Source of the DNA: VGXO01 sp964614695
Lineage (GTDB): Bacteria; Planctomycetota; Phycisphaerae; Phycisphaerales; SM1A02
Length of the DNA stretch: 64,000 bases
Assembly (NCBI GenBank): GCA_964614695.1
Contig: CAZTMB010000002.1
Coordinates: forward strand, 1 to 64,000
Direction: 5' to 3'
The number at the start of each line of letters is the position of its first letter. Position 1 is the first letter of the stretch. The translations under genes were made by a program, and so were the position numbers. Positions 35,478-44,388 of this stretch are shown here, in pieces. The notes beneath the pieces were generated by a model that saw only the letters and a list, made by a program, of their open reading frames with translations, had not been told where the DNA came from and did no database searches.

Positions 35478-36392
35478 ATGCCATTGGTGGTCACCGGAAC
35501 AATCGGAGTCGACACCATCCACACGCCTTCGGCGCAGGTGGAGGGAGTCGCGGGTGGATCCGCCGCGTACTTCGCGGCGGCGGCGAGTTTCCTCGGACCC
35601 GTGCGTCTCGTCGCGGCGGTGGGCGGCGACTGGCCGCAGGAGCATCGGCGATCGCTCGAGGAGTTCGCGGGCGTCTGCACACGCGGACTGGAGGTCCGTC
35701 CCGCGAGCCGCACCTTCGCGTGGGGCGGACGCTACTTCGAGAACCTGAATCGTCGCGAGACGCTCTTCACCGAGCTCGGCGTGCTCGAAGAGCCGCCGCC
35801 GTCGGTGCCGGCCGAGTATGGCGACAGCGAGTTCGTCTTCCTCGCGAACTCGCATCCCGCGGTGCAGCGGACGTTCCTCAAGGGCTTCCCGAAGCGGCGG
35901 CTCGCGGTCGCCGACACGATGGACCTGTGGATCAACATCGCCCGGGAGGATCTCCGGGCCCTCCTCGCCGAGATCGACGGAGTCATCCTGAACGACTCGG
36001 AAGCGACGCTTCTGACCGAGATCCCCAACGCGATCTCCGCGGCGATGGCGATCGTGGAGATGGGGCCGTCGTTCGTGGTGGTCAAGAAGGGCGAGCACGG
36101 CGCGGTGCTGGTGCATCGCGACGGCATCGCGACGGTGCCGGCGTTCCCGTCCCCGACCGAGCGCGTGGTCGACCCGACCGGCGCCGGCGACACCTTCGCG
36201 GGCGGCATGATGGGCTACATCGCCGGCGTGGGCGGCACCGATCTCGCCACGCTCCAGGCGGGGCTCGCCTGGGGCACGATCCTCGCGAGCTTCACGATCG
36301 AGTCGTTCGGGCTCGATGGCCTTCGCCGGATCTCCCGCTCGGAGATCGACACGAGGCTCGAGCAGTTCCGCCGCGTCGCCCGAATCGGGTGA
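35478..36392 (+). CDS. PfkB/ribokinase-family carbohydrate kinase
   Basis: 304 residues. The ribokinase fold is clear: N-terminal GTIGVDTIHTPSAQVEGVAGGSAAYF (substrate-binding GG), VAAVGGDWP, a central FVFLANSHPAVQ, DTMDLWI, LNDSEATLLTE, and the C-terminal signature VDPTGAGDTFAGG with the catalytic Asp, then a helix GLAWGTILASFTIESFG. Such kinases phosphorylate sugars, nucleosides or related alcohols; the substrate cannot be read from the motifs. The ATG at 35478 coincides with the first beta strand. The DPP-IV gene follows 59 nt downstream with its own ribosome binding site. Confidence 0.9.
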   Translation: MPLVVTGTIGVDTIHTPSAQVEGVAGGSAAYFAAAASFLGPVRLVAAVGGDWPQEHRRSLEEFAGVCTRGLEVRPASRTFAWGGRYFENLNRRETLFTELGVLEEPPPSVPAEYGDSEFVFLANSHPAVQRTFLKGFPKRRLAVADTMDLWINIAREDLRALLAEIDGVILNDSEATLLTEIPNAISAAMAIVEMGPSFVVVKKGEHGAVLVHRDGIATVPAFPSPTERVVDPTGAGDTFAGGMMGYIAGVGGTDLATLQAGLAWGTILASFTIESFGLDGLRRISRSEIDTRLEQFRRVARIG

Positions 36393-36451
36393 TGGCATCG
36401 CCGGGGACTCTGCCAAGGTTGCGGCGATGGTCGCCGCCGAAGGACTTCTCC

Positions 36452-38596
36452 ATGACCGCACTGCTGCACGCCGTCGCTCGCCGCTTCCGCGCGGCGGGCG
36501 TGATCGCTTCGTTCCCGATCGCGACGCTGACCTTGCTCATCGTGCTTGGATCGGCGTCTCCGGCGATCGCCGGAGGCCTCGCCGACGGGTTCGATTCGCT
36601 GCCCGGTGCCGATCGGTACCGCCTCGTGCAGGCCCGCCTCCGTCAGATCGGTCGCGGCGGCACCGTGGGCGAGGTCCGCTTCGACGAGGCGGGGCAGCGA
36701 GTCTGCTTCAAGCAGGGCGAGACGTGGTTCGCGGTGTCTTGGGATGGCGGGGAGATCGTCGAGATCGATGAGGAGGCGGTGCCGGAGCGCGACGTCGCGG
36801 AGTCGCGACGCAGCGGTGGACGAAGGGCGGGACGCGGTCGCCAGGCTTCGCGAGAAGTGTCGCCCGATGGCCGGCTCGTCGCGGTGCATCAGGACCACAA
36901 CGTCCTGATCACCCAGGCCGACGGCTCGAACGAGCGTGCGGTGACGACCGACGGAACCGCCGAGATCCGCTACGGGCGGGCGTCGTGGGTCTATGGGGAG
37001 GAACTCGACCAGGACACCGCGATGTGGTGGTCCCCCGATTCGCGGTACCTCGCGTTCTATCGCTTCGACGACTCGCTGGTCCCGAAGTACTTCCTGCTCT
37101 CGGGCCTGACCGGCCTTCGGACCGACGTGATGAGCGAGCACTACCCGAAGCCGGGCGACCCGAATCCGGTCGCCGCGCTTCGGGTGCACGATCTTTCGAG
37201 CGGTCGCACCGTCGAGGTCGACGCCGGCGAGGACCCGGACGTCTACATCTACAACGTCGCCTTCAGCCCCGACGGCAAGGAGCTCGTGTTCTTCCGGCTG
37301 AACCGTCGGCAGGACGTGCTCGAGGTGCTCGCCGCGAATCCGGAGTCGGGCGAGAGCCGCGTGGTGCTCGTCGAGCGTCAGCCGGCCTGGCAGAAGCATC
37401 TGCCCACGATGAGGTTCCTGCGCGACGGACGGCGGTTCATCTGGGAGAGCGAGCGGAGCGGCTTTGCGCACTTCGAACTGTGCGATCTGTCCGACGGCTC
37501 GCGGCTCGAGCTGACCAAGGGCGAGTTCCCCGTCGAATCGATCGTGCGCCTCGACGAGGATCGCGGCACGCTGCACTTCACCGCGCGCTGCGGCGAGATG
37601 CCGCTCGATCCGCAGCTGTGCGTGGTGAACCTCGATGGAAGCGGTCAGCGTCGCCTCACGCCGGGCGACGCGACCTACGGCGACTTCCGCATCGCCGAAC
37701 GCGGCGATCGCTTCGTCGCCACCGACCAGACGATCTCGAGCGCTCCGCGCACGAGCCTCTACGACGCCGAGGGGAATCGCCTCGCGGTGCTCGCGGAGGG
37801 CGAGGCGGAGCTCGCCGAGTCGCTTGGACTCGTGGAGCCCGAACTCTTCACGGTGCTCGCCGCCGACGGCGAGACGACGCTCTACGGATCGCTGCACTTT
37901 CCCTCGAACTTCGATCCCGATCGAACGTGGCCGCTGCTCGTGGAGGTCTACGGCGGGCCGACGGTCGCGACGGTGTCCAATCGATTTCGTCCTGCGGAGC
38001 CCGCGTGCGAACTCGGCTTCGTGGTCGCCCGCATCGACAACCGCGGCACGCCCGGGCGCGGCAAGGCGTTCGAGACGGCGACCTACCTGAAGCTCGGGCA
38101 GCTCGACATCGACGATCAGGCCGCGGCCGTCCGGCAGTTGTGCGAGGAACGCGAGTACCTCGATCCCGAGCGGGTCGGCATCGCGGGCTTCTCCTACGGC
38201 GGAAGCATGGCGGCGTGGGCGCTGCTGCGGCACCCCGACGTGTTCGCGGCCGGCTTCTCCGGCGCGCCGGTCACCGACTGGCGCAACTACGACACGATCT
38301 ACACCGAGCGCTACATGCGCCTGCCGGAGGAGAATCCCGAAGGCTACGACGCGAGCTCGGCGGTGAAGCAGGCGGGCAACCTGCGGGGACGGCTGATGCT
38401 CGTGCACGGCATGGTCGACGACAACGTGCATCCGGCGAACGCGTGGCAACTTGCCGCGGCGCTGCAGTCGCTCGACATCCCGTTCGAGATGATGTTCTTC
38501 CCCGACAGCGCCCACGGCATCGGAAGCCCGTCGATGCAGCGGATCCGCTGGTCGTTCCTGCAGGACGCGCTTCAGGCGACGCCTGCGGTGGAGTGA
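36452..38596 (+). CDS. S9 family peptidase, dipeptidyl peptidase IV type, exported
   Basis: 714 residues. ATG 36452 is a few nt after GAAGGA and gives a signal peptide (ASFPIATLTLLIVLGSASPAIA). The N-terminal eight-bladed beta-propeller shows WVYGEELDQDTAMWWSPDSRYLAFYRFDDS, the DPP-IV segment with the Glu pair that anchors substrate amino termini, and a DPDVYIYNVAFSPDGK blade. The C-terminal alpha/beta-hydrolase has the nucleophile in GFSYGGSMAAW (Ser near 584), Asp in VHGMVDDNVH (near 656) and His in DSAHGI (near 688). The triad is complete. It should release X-Pro dipeptides in the periplasm; preference is inferred. Partner for the secreted subtilase is possible but speculative. Confidence 0.92.
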   Translation: MTALLHAVARRFRAAGVIASFPIATLTLLIVLGSASPAIAGGLADGFDSLPGADRYRLVQARLRQIGRGGTVGEVRFDEAGQRVCFKQGETWFAVSWDGGEIVEIDEEAVPERDVAESRRSGGRRAGRGRQASREVSPDGRLVAVHQDHNVLITQADGSNERAVTTDGTAEIRYGRASWVYGEELDQDTAMWWSPDSRYLAFYRFDDSLVPKYFLLSGLTGLRTDVMSEHYPKPGDPNPVAALRVHDLSSGRTVEVDAGEDPDVYIYNVAFSPDGKELVFFRLNRRQDVLEVLAANPESGESRVVLVERQPAWQKHLPTMRFLRDGRRFIWESERSGFAHFELCDLSDGSRLELTKGEFPVESIVRLDEDRGTLHFTARCGEMPLDPQLCVVNLDGSGQRRLTPGDATYGDFRIAERGDRFVATDQTISSAPRTSLYDAEGNRLAVLAEGEAELAESLGLVEPELFTVLAADGETTLYGSLHFPSNFDPDRTWPLLVEVYGGPTVATVSNRFRPAEPACELGFVVARIDNRGTPGRGKAFETATYLKLGQLDIDDQAAAVRQLCEEREYLDPERVGIAGFSYGGSMAAWALLRHPDVFAAGFSGAPVTDWRNYDTIYTERYMRLPEENPEGYDASSAVKQAGNLRGRLMLVHGMVDDNVHPANAWQLAAALQSLDIPFEMMFFPDSAHGIGSPSMQRIRWSFLQDALQATPAVE

Positions 38597-38612
38597 AGCG
38601 CGTCGCCGCGCA

Positions 38613-38640
38613 AGAAAAAACCCCGCCGAAGCGGGGCTTG
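38613..38640. terminator. Bidirectional terminator between peptidase and HU genes
   Basis: Stem CCCCGC / GCGGGG with loop CGAA, extended by A-T pairs. On the minus strand it is followed by TTTTTTC, an ideal terminator for the HU gene, which ends at 38667. On the plus strand the tail CTTGTTC is weaker but lies just 16 nt after the peptidase stop. Confidence 0.85.
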
Positions 38641-38666
38641 TTCGATCGAAGACGCGAGCGATCGTC

Positions 38667-39032
38667 TCAGGCGACGATGTCCTTGAGCGCCTTGGTCGCG
38701 AGGATCTTGACCTTGCGGCTCGCGGGCTTCGCCTTGAACGTCATCTCCTCGCCGGTGAAGGGGTTGATGCCCTTGCGAGCCTTGGTCGCGGGCTTGTTCA
38801 CGACCTTGATGGTCATGAGGCCGCCGACCTTGAACACCGTGCCGCCGGCTCGCTTGCCGATGTCCTTCTTGATCTCGGCGCCGAGCTGCTCGAAGACGGA
38901 CGAGACCTGACGGCGGGTCAGGTCGGTCTTCTCGGCGATCGCCGTGAAGAGCTCGGACTTGGTGCGGGGCTTCCCGGCCGTCGACTTCGCGGCGGTGCGC
39001 TTCTTGTTCTTGGCGGCAACCTTCGTGGCCAT
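38667..39032 (-). CDS. HU-family DNA-binding protein
   Basis: 121 residues. ATG 39032 lies nine nt after AAGGA. The N-terminal 25 residues are a basic Lys/Ala/Thr-rich tail, absent in standard 90-residue HU, and resemble histone-like tails of some planctomycetes and actinobacteria. The HU core runs from TKSELFTAIAEKTDLTRRQV through KKDIGKRAGGTVFKVGGLMTI to GINPFTGEEMTFKAKPASRKV. The GINPxTG-x6-KPAxRK-type arm tip is typical, with proline for DNA kinking. HU dimers bend and compact DNA without sequence preference. It is monocistronic, with its own terminator. Confidence 0.95.
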   Translation of the reverse strand: MATKVAAKNKKRTAAKSTAGKPRTKSELFTAIAEKTDLTRRQVSSVFEQLGAEIKKDIGKRAGGTVFKVGGLMTIKVVNKPATKARKGINPFTGEEMTFKAKPASRKVKILATKALKDIVA

Positions 39033-39224
39033 CTCGTGCATCCTTTCGGGTCGGAGCGAATCCGTTCGTCGTGCGAGTCGGCCACCGTGGCCGACCGACG
39101 GCGGGAAGGTACTGCTGCGCCGTCACGTCGCCAAGTCGTTTGGGTCGGCAAAATCAGGGTTTTTCGCGACCGCCCCTTCGGCGGCCCCTGCGATTCTCGG
39201 GTGCGGCGGAACGGTGGCTGGCGA

Positions 39225-40571
39225 TCACCGCGCGTTCGCCGACGCCGGCCGAACCGCCGGGCGGCCGACCGAGAGGTAGACGAAGCCGTGATCCTCCATG
39301 AGCTGACGGCGGTAGAGGTTGCGGCCGTCGAAGATCACCGGGGCGGAGAGCCGCCTTGAAATCTCGGGGAAATCGGGGGTTCGGAACTCGTTCCACTCCG
39401 TGCAGATCACCAGGGCGTCCGCGCCGTCGAGGACCTCGTACATGTCCTCCACCCGCGTCGCCTCGGGGAGTTCGCCCGCGAGGTTCTCGAGCGCGACCGG
39501 GTCGAATGCCCGCACCGAGGCGCCGGCGGCGAGCGCCTTCCGCATCAGCGTGAGCGACGGAGCCTCGCGGATGTCGTCGGTCCGGGGCTTGAAGGCGACG
39601 CCCCAGAAGGCGAGGGTCCTCCCCGCGAGGCGACCGCCGAACTCCTGTTCGATCTTGTCCCAGAAGAGCAGCCGTTGCCGCTGGTTCACCTCGTGGACCG
39701 CCTCGTTCAGACGGCAGGGGAACCCCACCTCGCGACCCATCGAGGCGACCGCGAGGGTGTCCTTCGGGAAGCAGGAGCCGCCGTAGCCCAGGCCCGGATA
39801 CAGGAACTGGTTGCCGATCCGCCGATCGGCGCACATGCCCTCGCGGACCGCGGTGATGTTGGCGCCATAGTGCTCGCAGAGGGTCGCGATCTCGTTCACG
39901 AAGGAGATCTTGCAGGCGAGCATGGCGTTCGAGGCGTACTTCACCATCTCCGCGGACCGAACGTCCATGATCAGGATGGGATGGCCCTGGCGGACGAACG
40001 GCTCGTAGAGGTCGCGCATCAGTCCGGCGGCGGCCTCGTCCTCCACGCCGCAGACGACCCGATCGGGCTTCATGAAGTCGTTGATCGCATCGCCTTCCTT
40101 GAGGAACTCCGGGTTGTCGGCGATGTGGAAGGGAACCTTCGTCCGGCTTCGGATCAGGTCGCGCACCTTGTGGCTCGTGCCCACCGGGACGGTGCTCTTG
40201 ACGACGATGGTCTTCGGCGGATGCCCGGGACCGAGGCGATCGAGCGCCGCGGCGATGTCCTCCGCGACCTTCAGCACGTACTTGAGGTCCGCGGAACCGT
40301 CTTCGTCGCTGGGCGTCCCGACGCAGATGAAGATCGCGTCGGCGTCGTCGTACGCGGTCTCCTTGTCGGTCGAGAAGAGCAGACGCCCCGCGCGGCGGTT
40401 CCGGACGATGAGGTCGTCGAGCCCCGGCTCGTAGATCGGGCTCTTGCCGGCTTCGAGCATGGCGATCTTGCGGGTGTCGGTGTCGAGGCAGGTGACCTCG
40501 TTGCCGGTCTCGGCGAAGCAGACGCCGGTGACGAGTCCGACGTAACCGGTGCCGACCATGGTGAGCTTCAT
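39225..40571 (-). CDS. UDP-glucose 6-dehydrogenase
   Basis: 448 residues, cytoplasmic; two NAD-dependent oxidations of UDP-glucose to UDP-glucuronate, the precursor of acidic exopolysaccharides and xylose-type sugars. N-terminal Rossmann motif GTGYVGLVTG, then KSPIYEPGLDDL, VGTPSDEDGSADL, KSTVPVGT, NPEFLKEGDA, the hinge AEMVKYASNAMLACKISFVNE and the catalytic Cys267 in GYGGSCFPKD. The C-terminal domain has LAFWGVAFKPRTDDIREAPS. ATG 40571 follows AGGAA. Family members include GDP-mannose and UDP-N-acetyl dehydrogenases, but the motif set fits the UDP-glucose type best. No polysaccharide operon surrounds it. Confidence 0.93.
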   Translation of the reverse strand: MKLTMVGTGYVGLVTGVCFAETGNEVTCLDTDTRKIAMLEAGKSPIYEPGLDDLIVRNRRAGRLLFSTDKETAYDDADAIFICVGTPSDEDGSADLKYVLKVAEDIAAALDRLGPGHPPKTIVVKSTVPVGTSHKVRDLIRSRTKVPFHIADNPEFLKEGDAINDFMKPDRVVCGVEDEAAAGLMRDLYEPFVRQGHPILIMDVRSAEMVKYASNAMLACKISFVNEIATLCEHYGANITAVREGMCADRRIGNQFLYPGLGYGGSCFPKDTLAVASMGREVGFPCRLNEAVHEVNQRQRLLFWDKIEQEFGGRLAGRTLAFWGVAFKPRTDDIREAPSLTLMRKALAAGASVRAFDPVALENLAGELPEATRVEDMYEVLDGADALVICTEWNEFRTPDFPEISRRLSAPVIFDGRNLYRRQLMEDHGFVYLSVGRPAVRPASANAR

Positions 40572-40633
40572 CGCGGGGTTCCTCGGGACGACGAATGAGC
40601 GATCGCGGCGGCCCGAAGGCCCCACCCGCGGGT

Positions 40634-41194
40634 TTATCGGTGAATGTCCGCTCGGGGTTGACCCCCAAGGGACGCGGTCTTGCCGGCGTTCGCGGACTCG
40701 AGGTCGAGCAGGAACCGCTTGATGGCTCCTCCTCGCCCCTGCGGACCCCAGTCGCCCGCGTAGCCGCCGAGCGAGCCGTCGGAAGCCACCACGCGATGGC
40801 AGGGGATCAGGATCGGAAGCGGATTCCGTCGCATCGCCGCGCCGGCGGCCCGAACCGCCGCCGGGCGATCCGCCCGCGAAGCGAGTTCGCGGTAGGTCCA
40901 CCGCTCGCCAGGGTTCGATTCCCGCAGCGTTCGCCAGCACGCGCGGAAGAACTCCGGGCCGGCCGGAAGCGGGAGGTCCCGGAAGTCGTCGAATCGACCG
41001 GAGAAGTGGCGGGTCAGCCGTGCCTGGAGGTTCCACTCCGGCCGCGGAGCCATCGCGCGGATCGGCGGCTCGTCGAGCGTCGCCCAACCGGCAAGTGGAC
41101 TTCCATCCGAAGACATGCCGAACCAGAAGCGACCCGCCGGCGAGTCGATCCAAGCGACCCGCGGTGCCGACGTCGCCGGCATCGCGCCGATCAC
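40634..41194 (-). CDS. Methylated-DNA-protein cysteine methyltransferase (O6-alkylguanine)
   Basis: 186 residues from GTG 41194, which overlaps the upstream stop (GTGA). The acceptor motif PCHRV is at about 131-135 with the alkyl-accepting Cys132, preceded by GERWTYRELASRADRPAAVR AAGAAMRRNPLPI (recognition helix with the Arg finger region) and followed by GSLGGYAGDWG. Ogt/Ada-C type proteins remove alkyl groups from guanine O6 in a suicide reaction. An in-frame ATG at 41221 lies within the upstream gene and is less likely. It is translationally coupled to the nuclease-fold gene. Confidence 0.93.
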   Translation of the reverse strand: MIGAMPATSAPRVAWIDSPAGRFWFGMSSDGSPLAGWATLDEPPIRAMAPRPEWNLQARLTRHFSGRFDDFRDLPLPAGPEFFRACWRTLRESNPGERWTYRELASRADRPAAVRAAGAAMRRNPLPILIPCHRVVASDGSLGGYAGDWGPQGRGGAIKRFLLDLESANAGKTASLGGQPRADIHR

Positions 41195-42738
41195 CGGCGA
41201 CCTTCGGCCATGGCCTTCCATCGCAGATCGGCCACGATCGGAAGGTGGTCGCTTGGGCCCTCGATCGCCGCGCCCCTCGGAAGGATCGCGGCGGGGTCGA
41301 CCACCAGGCCGTCGACGAGATCGAGCCGCGAGTCGCTGAAGAGCAGGAAGTCGAGCTGGCCCGGCATGAACTCGCTGCCTCCGTCTCGCCAGGTGAGGTT
41401 CGCGAGGCCGTCGACGCCGTAGAGGGGCGCCGCGATCAGCGGCGAGCGATCGAGGTCGAGACCCTCGGCCGCAAGATCGATGATCTGCGGGCTGCCGACG
41501 AGATTGAAGTCGCCTGCGATGACGATGCCGTCGATCGGCTCGCGGCTCTTCGCGGCCTCCTCCATCGCGCGTCGGATCGCCTCGCGGATCGCGAAGGCCT
41601 CCTGCTCGCGGGTCTCGTCCTCGCGGCTTCCGATCGACCCGCAGCACTTGAGATGCACCGAGGCGACCAGCACTCGTCGCGCGCCGAACGGCACGACACC
41701 GCCCACGACCCGCACCGGCCGCGTTCCGTTGGGCAGCATCCGCTTCACGTCGGCGAGCTCCGCGAGCGGCGAAAGCTTCGGGGCCAGCACCGCGACCGCA
41801 AGCGAGCCGCCGCCGATCACGGCCTTCCATCCGCCCGCGGTGGGCACCCGCTCGTCGAACCACGCCTCGAGCTGCTTCGGGTTCTCCGCGCCTTCGAGCT
41901 CCTGAAGCAGCACGACATCCGGGCCGATGGCGCGGAAGACCTCCGCGAAGGGCTCGGGGTTCTTGAAGATCGCTCCTCGTTCGGCGTTCCACGACATCAC
42001 TCGAAGGTTCGCGGCGGTGTCGTCGGCGAGCGCCCTTGCCGGTCGCGACACCTCGCCGGCCGGATTGCTGAAGGCGATCGTCGCGATCGGCGTCTCGTCG
42101 AGCATCGTGCCGTCGGCGCCGACCGCGCGGACGAGCACGCGACTCTCGCGGCCGAATCGCACACCGGGCGAGCGTTCGCCGTCGGCTCGCTCGAACGAAC
42201 GCGGCACGCGCACCTCGATCCAGCGGGAGGCGCTGCTCGGCGCCACGCCGATGTCGAGCGCCTGCGGGCGAGGATTGCGGCTTCGCGGCGGGGACTCGAC
42301 GAGCGAGTCCTCGAGGATCTCGAGCATGGTGCCGCGGCCCGCCCGCGCGACGCCTTCGCCCCGGGGCGACCATCGCAGCACCAGATCGCATCCTTCCAGC
42401 GAGCCTCGGGCCGATCCGGTCGAGGCCGATCCGTCCGCATCGATCGCGATCTCGAGCGACCAGGGCTCGGGCAGATTCTGCGGATTCACCGGATGGGTGG
42501 CGGTCTCCGCGAGGATCCAGAGCGCATCGCTCGTCTCGGCAAGCCGGACGTCGCCGAGGTCGAGCATGATCCGCGCGCCCTCGGCGGGTGCCTTCGAGTC
42601 GCCGCGCGGATCGGACGCCGCGACGGGGCGATCCGACCAGTCGCTGCGTTCGCCGTCGAGCCGAAGCGGCGGCTCGGCGAGTTGCGAGGCGGAGGCCGCG
42701 GAGCAGCAGATCAGCAGGAGCAGGGCGGTGGCGTGCAT
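41191..42738 (-). CDS. Exported endonuclease/exonuclease/phosphatase-family protein
   Basis: 515 residues. ATG 42738 gives a signal peptide (MHATALLLLICCSAASA). The first about 200 residues (LRLDGERSDWSDRPVAASDPRGD, then SLEIAIDADGSASTGSA) resemble a CBM9-like or DOMON-like beta-sandwich, which often binds sugars or anchors enzymes. The C-terminal EEP domain (about 235-515) shows RVMSWNAERG, DVVLLQELEG, VASVHLKCCG, VIAGDFNLVG, LTWRDGGSEFM PGQLDFLLFS and PSDHLPIVAD, so the metal-binding Asn/Glu, catalytic Asp-Phe-Asn and Ser-Asp-His are present. These enzymes cut nucleic acids or phosphoesters. It is likely periplasmic or secreted. The coupled alkyltransferase downstream suggests co-transcription rather than shared function. 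Confidence 0.85.
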   Translation of the reverse strand: MHATALLLLICCSAASASQLAEPPLRLDGERSDWSDRPVAASDPRGDSKAPAEGARIMLDLGDVRLAETSDALWILAETATHPVNPQNLPEPWSLEIAIDADGSASTGSARGSLEGCDLVLRWSPRGEGVARAGRGTMLEILEDSLVESPPRSRNPRPQALDIGVAPSSASRWIEVRVPRSFERADGERSPGVRFGRESRVLVRAVGADGTMLDETPIATIAFSNPAGEVSRPARALADDTAANLRVMSWNAERGAIFKNPEPFAEVFRAIGPDVVLLQELEGAENPKQLEAWFDERVPTAGGWKAVIGGGSLAVAVLAPKLSPLAELADVKRMLPNGTRPVRVVGGVVPFGARRVLVASVHLKCCGSIGSREDETREQEAFAIREAIRRAMEEAAKSREPIDGIVIAGDFNLVGSPQIIDLAAEGLDLDRSPLIAAPLYGVDGLANLTWRDGGSEFMPGQLDFLLFSDSRLDLVDGLVVDPAAILPRGAAIEGPSDHLPIVADLRWKAMAEGRR

Positions 42739-43010
42739 CGGGAGACGTCCGTATCGAGACCGTGAGAGAGCAGAAATCCCCCGAGTTGTAGCGTCCACAC
42801 CGTGATTCCGCGGTCGCCATGAGACCCGGTTCCCATCGGATTCGCCTCCCCGCCGAGGCCAGCATCGCGCGACGGGGGGGCGGCGTGCAGTGGGCGGGTC
42901 GGCTCCCGCTGCGGGTCGGATCGCCGCCTGTTCGAGCGGATCGGTCCGGACCGTCGATGAACGAGTCTCTTCGATTCGCCGCGCTCGCGAGGCGACTCGC
43001 CCCACGGAGA

Positions 43011-43016
43011 TACGAT
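43011..43016 (+). promoter_or_regulatory. -10-like TACGAT, 6 nt before glyA ATG
   Basis: TACGAT, then CGCCCC and ATG 43023. The CGCCCC spacer is the same as before hutU, although that base run is common at this GC content. Confidence 0.5.
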
Positions 43017-43022
43017 CGCCCC

Positions 43023-44333
43023 ATGAGCCTCACTGGAACGCCGCCCGCCTCGGAATCCCCGGTCGCCCGACTCGACGCCCTCTCCGCGGGCCTGCTCGAT
43101 CTGCTCGAACGCGAGGACCCCGCCTTCGCGGGCCTGCTCGCGGCCGAAGCCGAACGGCAGGCCTCGACGCTCGAACTGATCGCCAGCGAGAATCACGTCT
43201 CGCACACGGTGATGCACGCGGTCGGAAGCTGGCTGACCAACAAGTACGCCGAGGGCTATCCGGGCAAGCGGTACTACGGCGGCTGCGAGTTCCACGACGG
43301 GATCGAGGATCTCGCCCGCGAGCGGGCGAAGGCGCTCTTCAAGTGCGGCTTCGCGAACGTGCAGCCGCACTGCGGGGCGAACGCCAACATCGCGGCCTTC
43401 ATGGCCCTGATGAATCCCGGCGACACCGTGCTCAGCCTGCCGATCAAGTCGGGCGGCCACCTGAGCCACGGGCTGAAGGTCAACTTCTCGGGCACCTTCT
43501 TCAAGATCGTCGACTACGACCTCGATCCGGAGACCGAACGTCTCGACTACGACCGCATCGAGGCCCTCGCGGCCGAGCACCGTCCGAAGGTGATCATCTG
43601 CGGCTACTCGGCCTATCCGCGAACGATCGACTTCGCACGCTTCCGTTCGATCGCGGACAAGGTCGGCGCGTTCCTGCTCGCCGACATCGCGCACATCGCC
43701 GGGCTCTGTGCGGCGGGCGAGCATCCTTCGCCGTTTCCGCATGCCCATGTCGTGACCACGACCACCCACAAGACGCTGCGGGGTCCGCGGGGCGGCCTGA
43801 TCCTCACCAACGACGAGGAGCTCGCGAAGAAGATCGATCGCAAGGTCTTCCCCGGAAGCCAGGGCGGCCCGCTCATGCACGTGATCGGCGCGAAGGCGGT
43901 CGCCTTCGGCGAAGCCCTGCGGCCCGAGTTCAAGGCCTACTGCAAGCAGGTGGTCGCGAACGCCCGCGCCCTCGCGGCGGCGCTCGCCGCGCGAGGCTAC
44001 CGGCTCTGCACCGGCGGCACCGACAACCACCTCATGCTCGTCGACCTTCGCGCCCGCGACGCCGAACTCACCGGCGCCGATGCGGAGAAGTGGCTCGAGG
44101 CTGCAGGCATCGTGGTCAACAAGAACGGCATCCCGAACGACTCGCGACCGCCCATGGTGACGAGCGGACTCCGCCTCGGCACGCCGGCGCTCACGACCCG
44201 GGGGCTGGGCGAGCCGCAGATGGAGCAGGTCGCGGAGTGGATCGATCGCGTCATGGCCGCCAAGGGCGATGCATCCGCGACCCAGGCCGTTCGCGCCGAA
44301 GTGCGGGAGTTCTGCCGCGGCTATCCGCTCTGA
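43023..44333 (+). CDS. glyA: Serine hydroxymethyltransferase
   Basis: 436 residues, a PLP enzyme that interconverts serine and glycine and loads tetrahydrofolate with a one-carbon unit. Motifs in order: STLELIASENHVSHTVMHAVGS, LTNKYAEGYPGKRYYGG, PHCGANANIAAFMAL, KSGGHLSHGLKVN, ICGYSAYPRTIDF, LADIAHIAGLCAAGEHPSP and the Schiff-base lysine in TTTTHKTLRGPRGG. The C-terminal VNKNGIPND and SGLRLGTPALTTRG match the family. Length is slightly above the usual 415-420 owing to a short N-terminal tail. The GTG of the large oxidoreductase-like gene follows 55 nt downstream with its own hexamer. Confidence 0.97.
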   Translation: MSLTGTPPASESPVARLDALSAGLLDLLEREDPAFAGLLAAEAERQASTLELIASENHVSHTVMHAVGSWLTNKYAEGYPGKRYYGGCEFHDGIEDLARERAKALFKCGFANVQPHCGANANIAAFMALMNPGDTVLSLPIKSGGHLSHGLKVNFSGTFFKIVDYDLDPETERLDYDRIEALAAEHRPKVIICGYSAYPRTIDFARFRSIADKVGAFLLADIAHIAGLCAAGEHPSPFPHAHVVTTTTHKTLRGPRGGLILTNDEELAKKIDRKVFPGSQGGPLMHVIGAKAVAFGEALRPEFKAYCKQVVANARALAAALAARGYRLCTGGTDNHLMLVDLRARDAELTGADAEKWLEAAGIVVNKNGIPNDSRPPMVTSGLRLGTPALTTRGLGEPQMEQVAEWIDRVMAAKGDASATQAVRAEVREFCRGYPL

Positions 44334-44376
44334 CGAGTCGCTCGCCGCGACGGTTCGGCCCGTGCGACGCCGTCGA

Positions 44377-44382
44377 TAGGAT
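44377..44382 (+). promoter_or_regulatory. -10-like TAGGAT, 6 nt before GTG 44389
   Basis: TAGGAT followed by CCCCGC and the GTG start of the oxidoreductase-like gene. The same TAnnnT-N6-start arrangement, here with a GTG. Confidence 0.45.
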
Positions 44383-44388
44383 CCCCGC

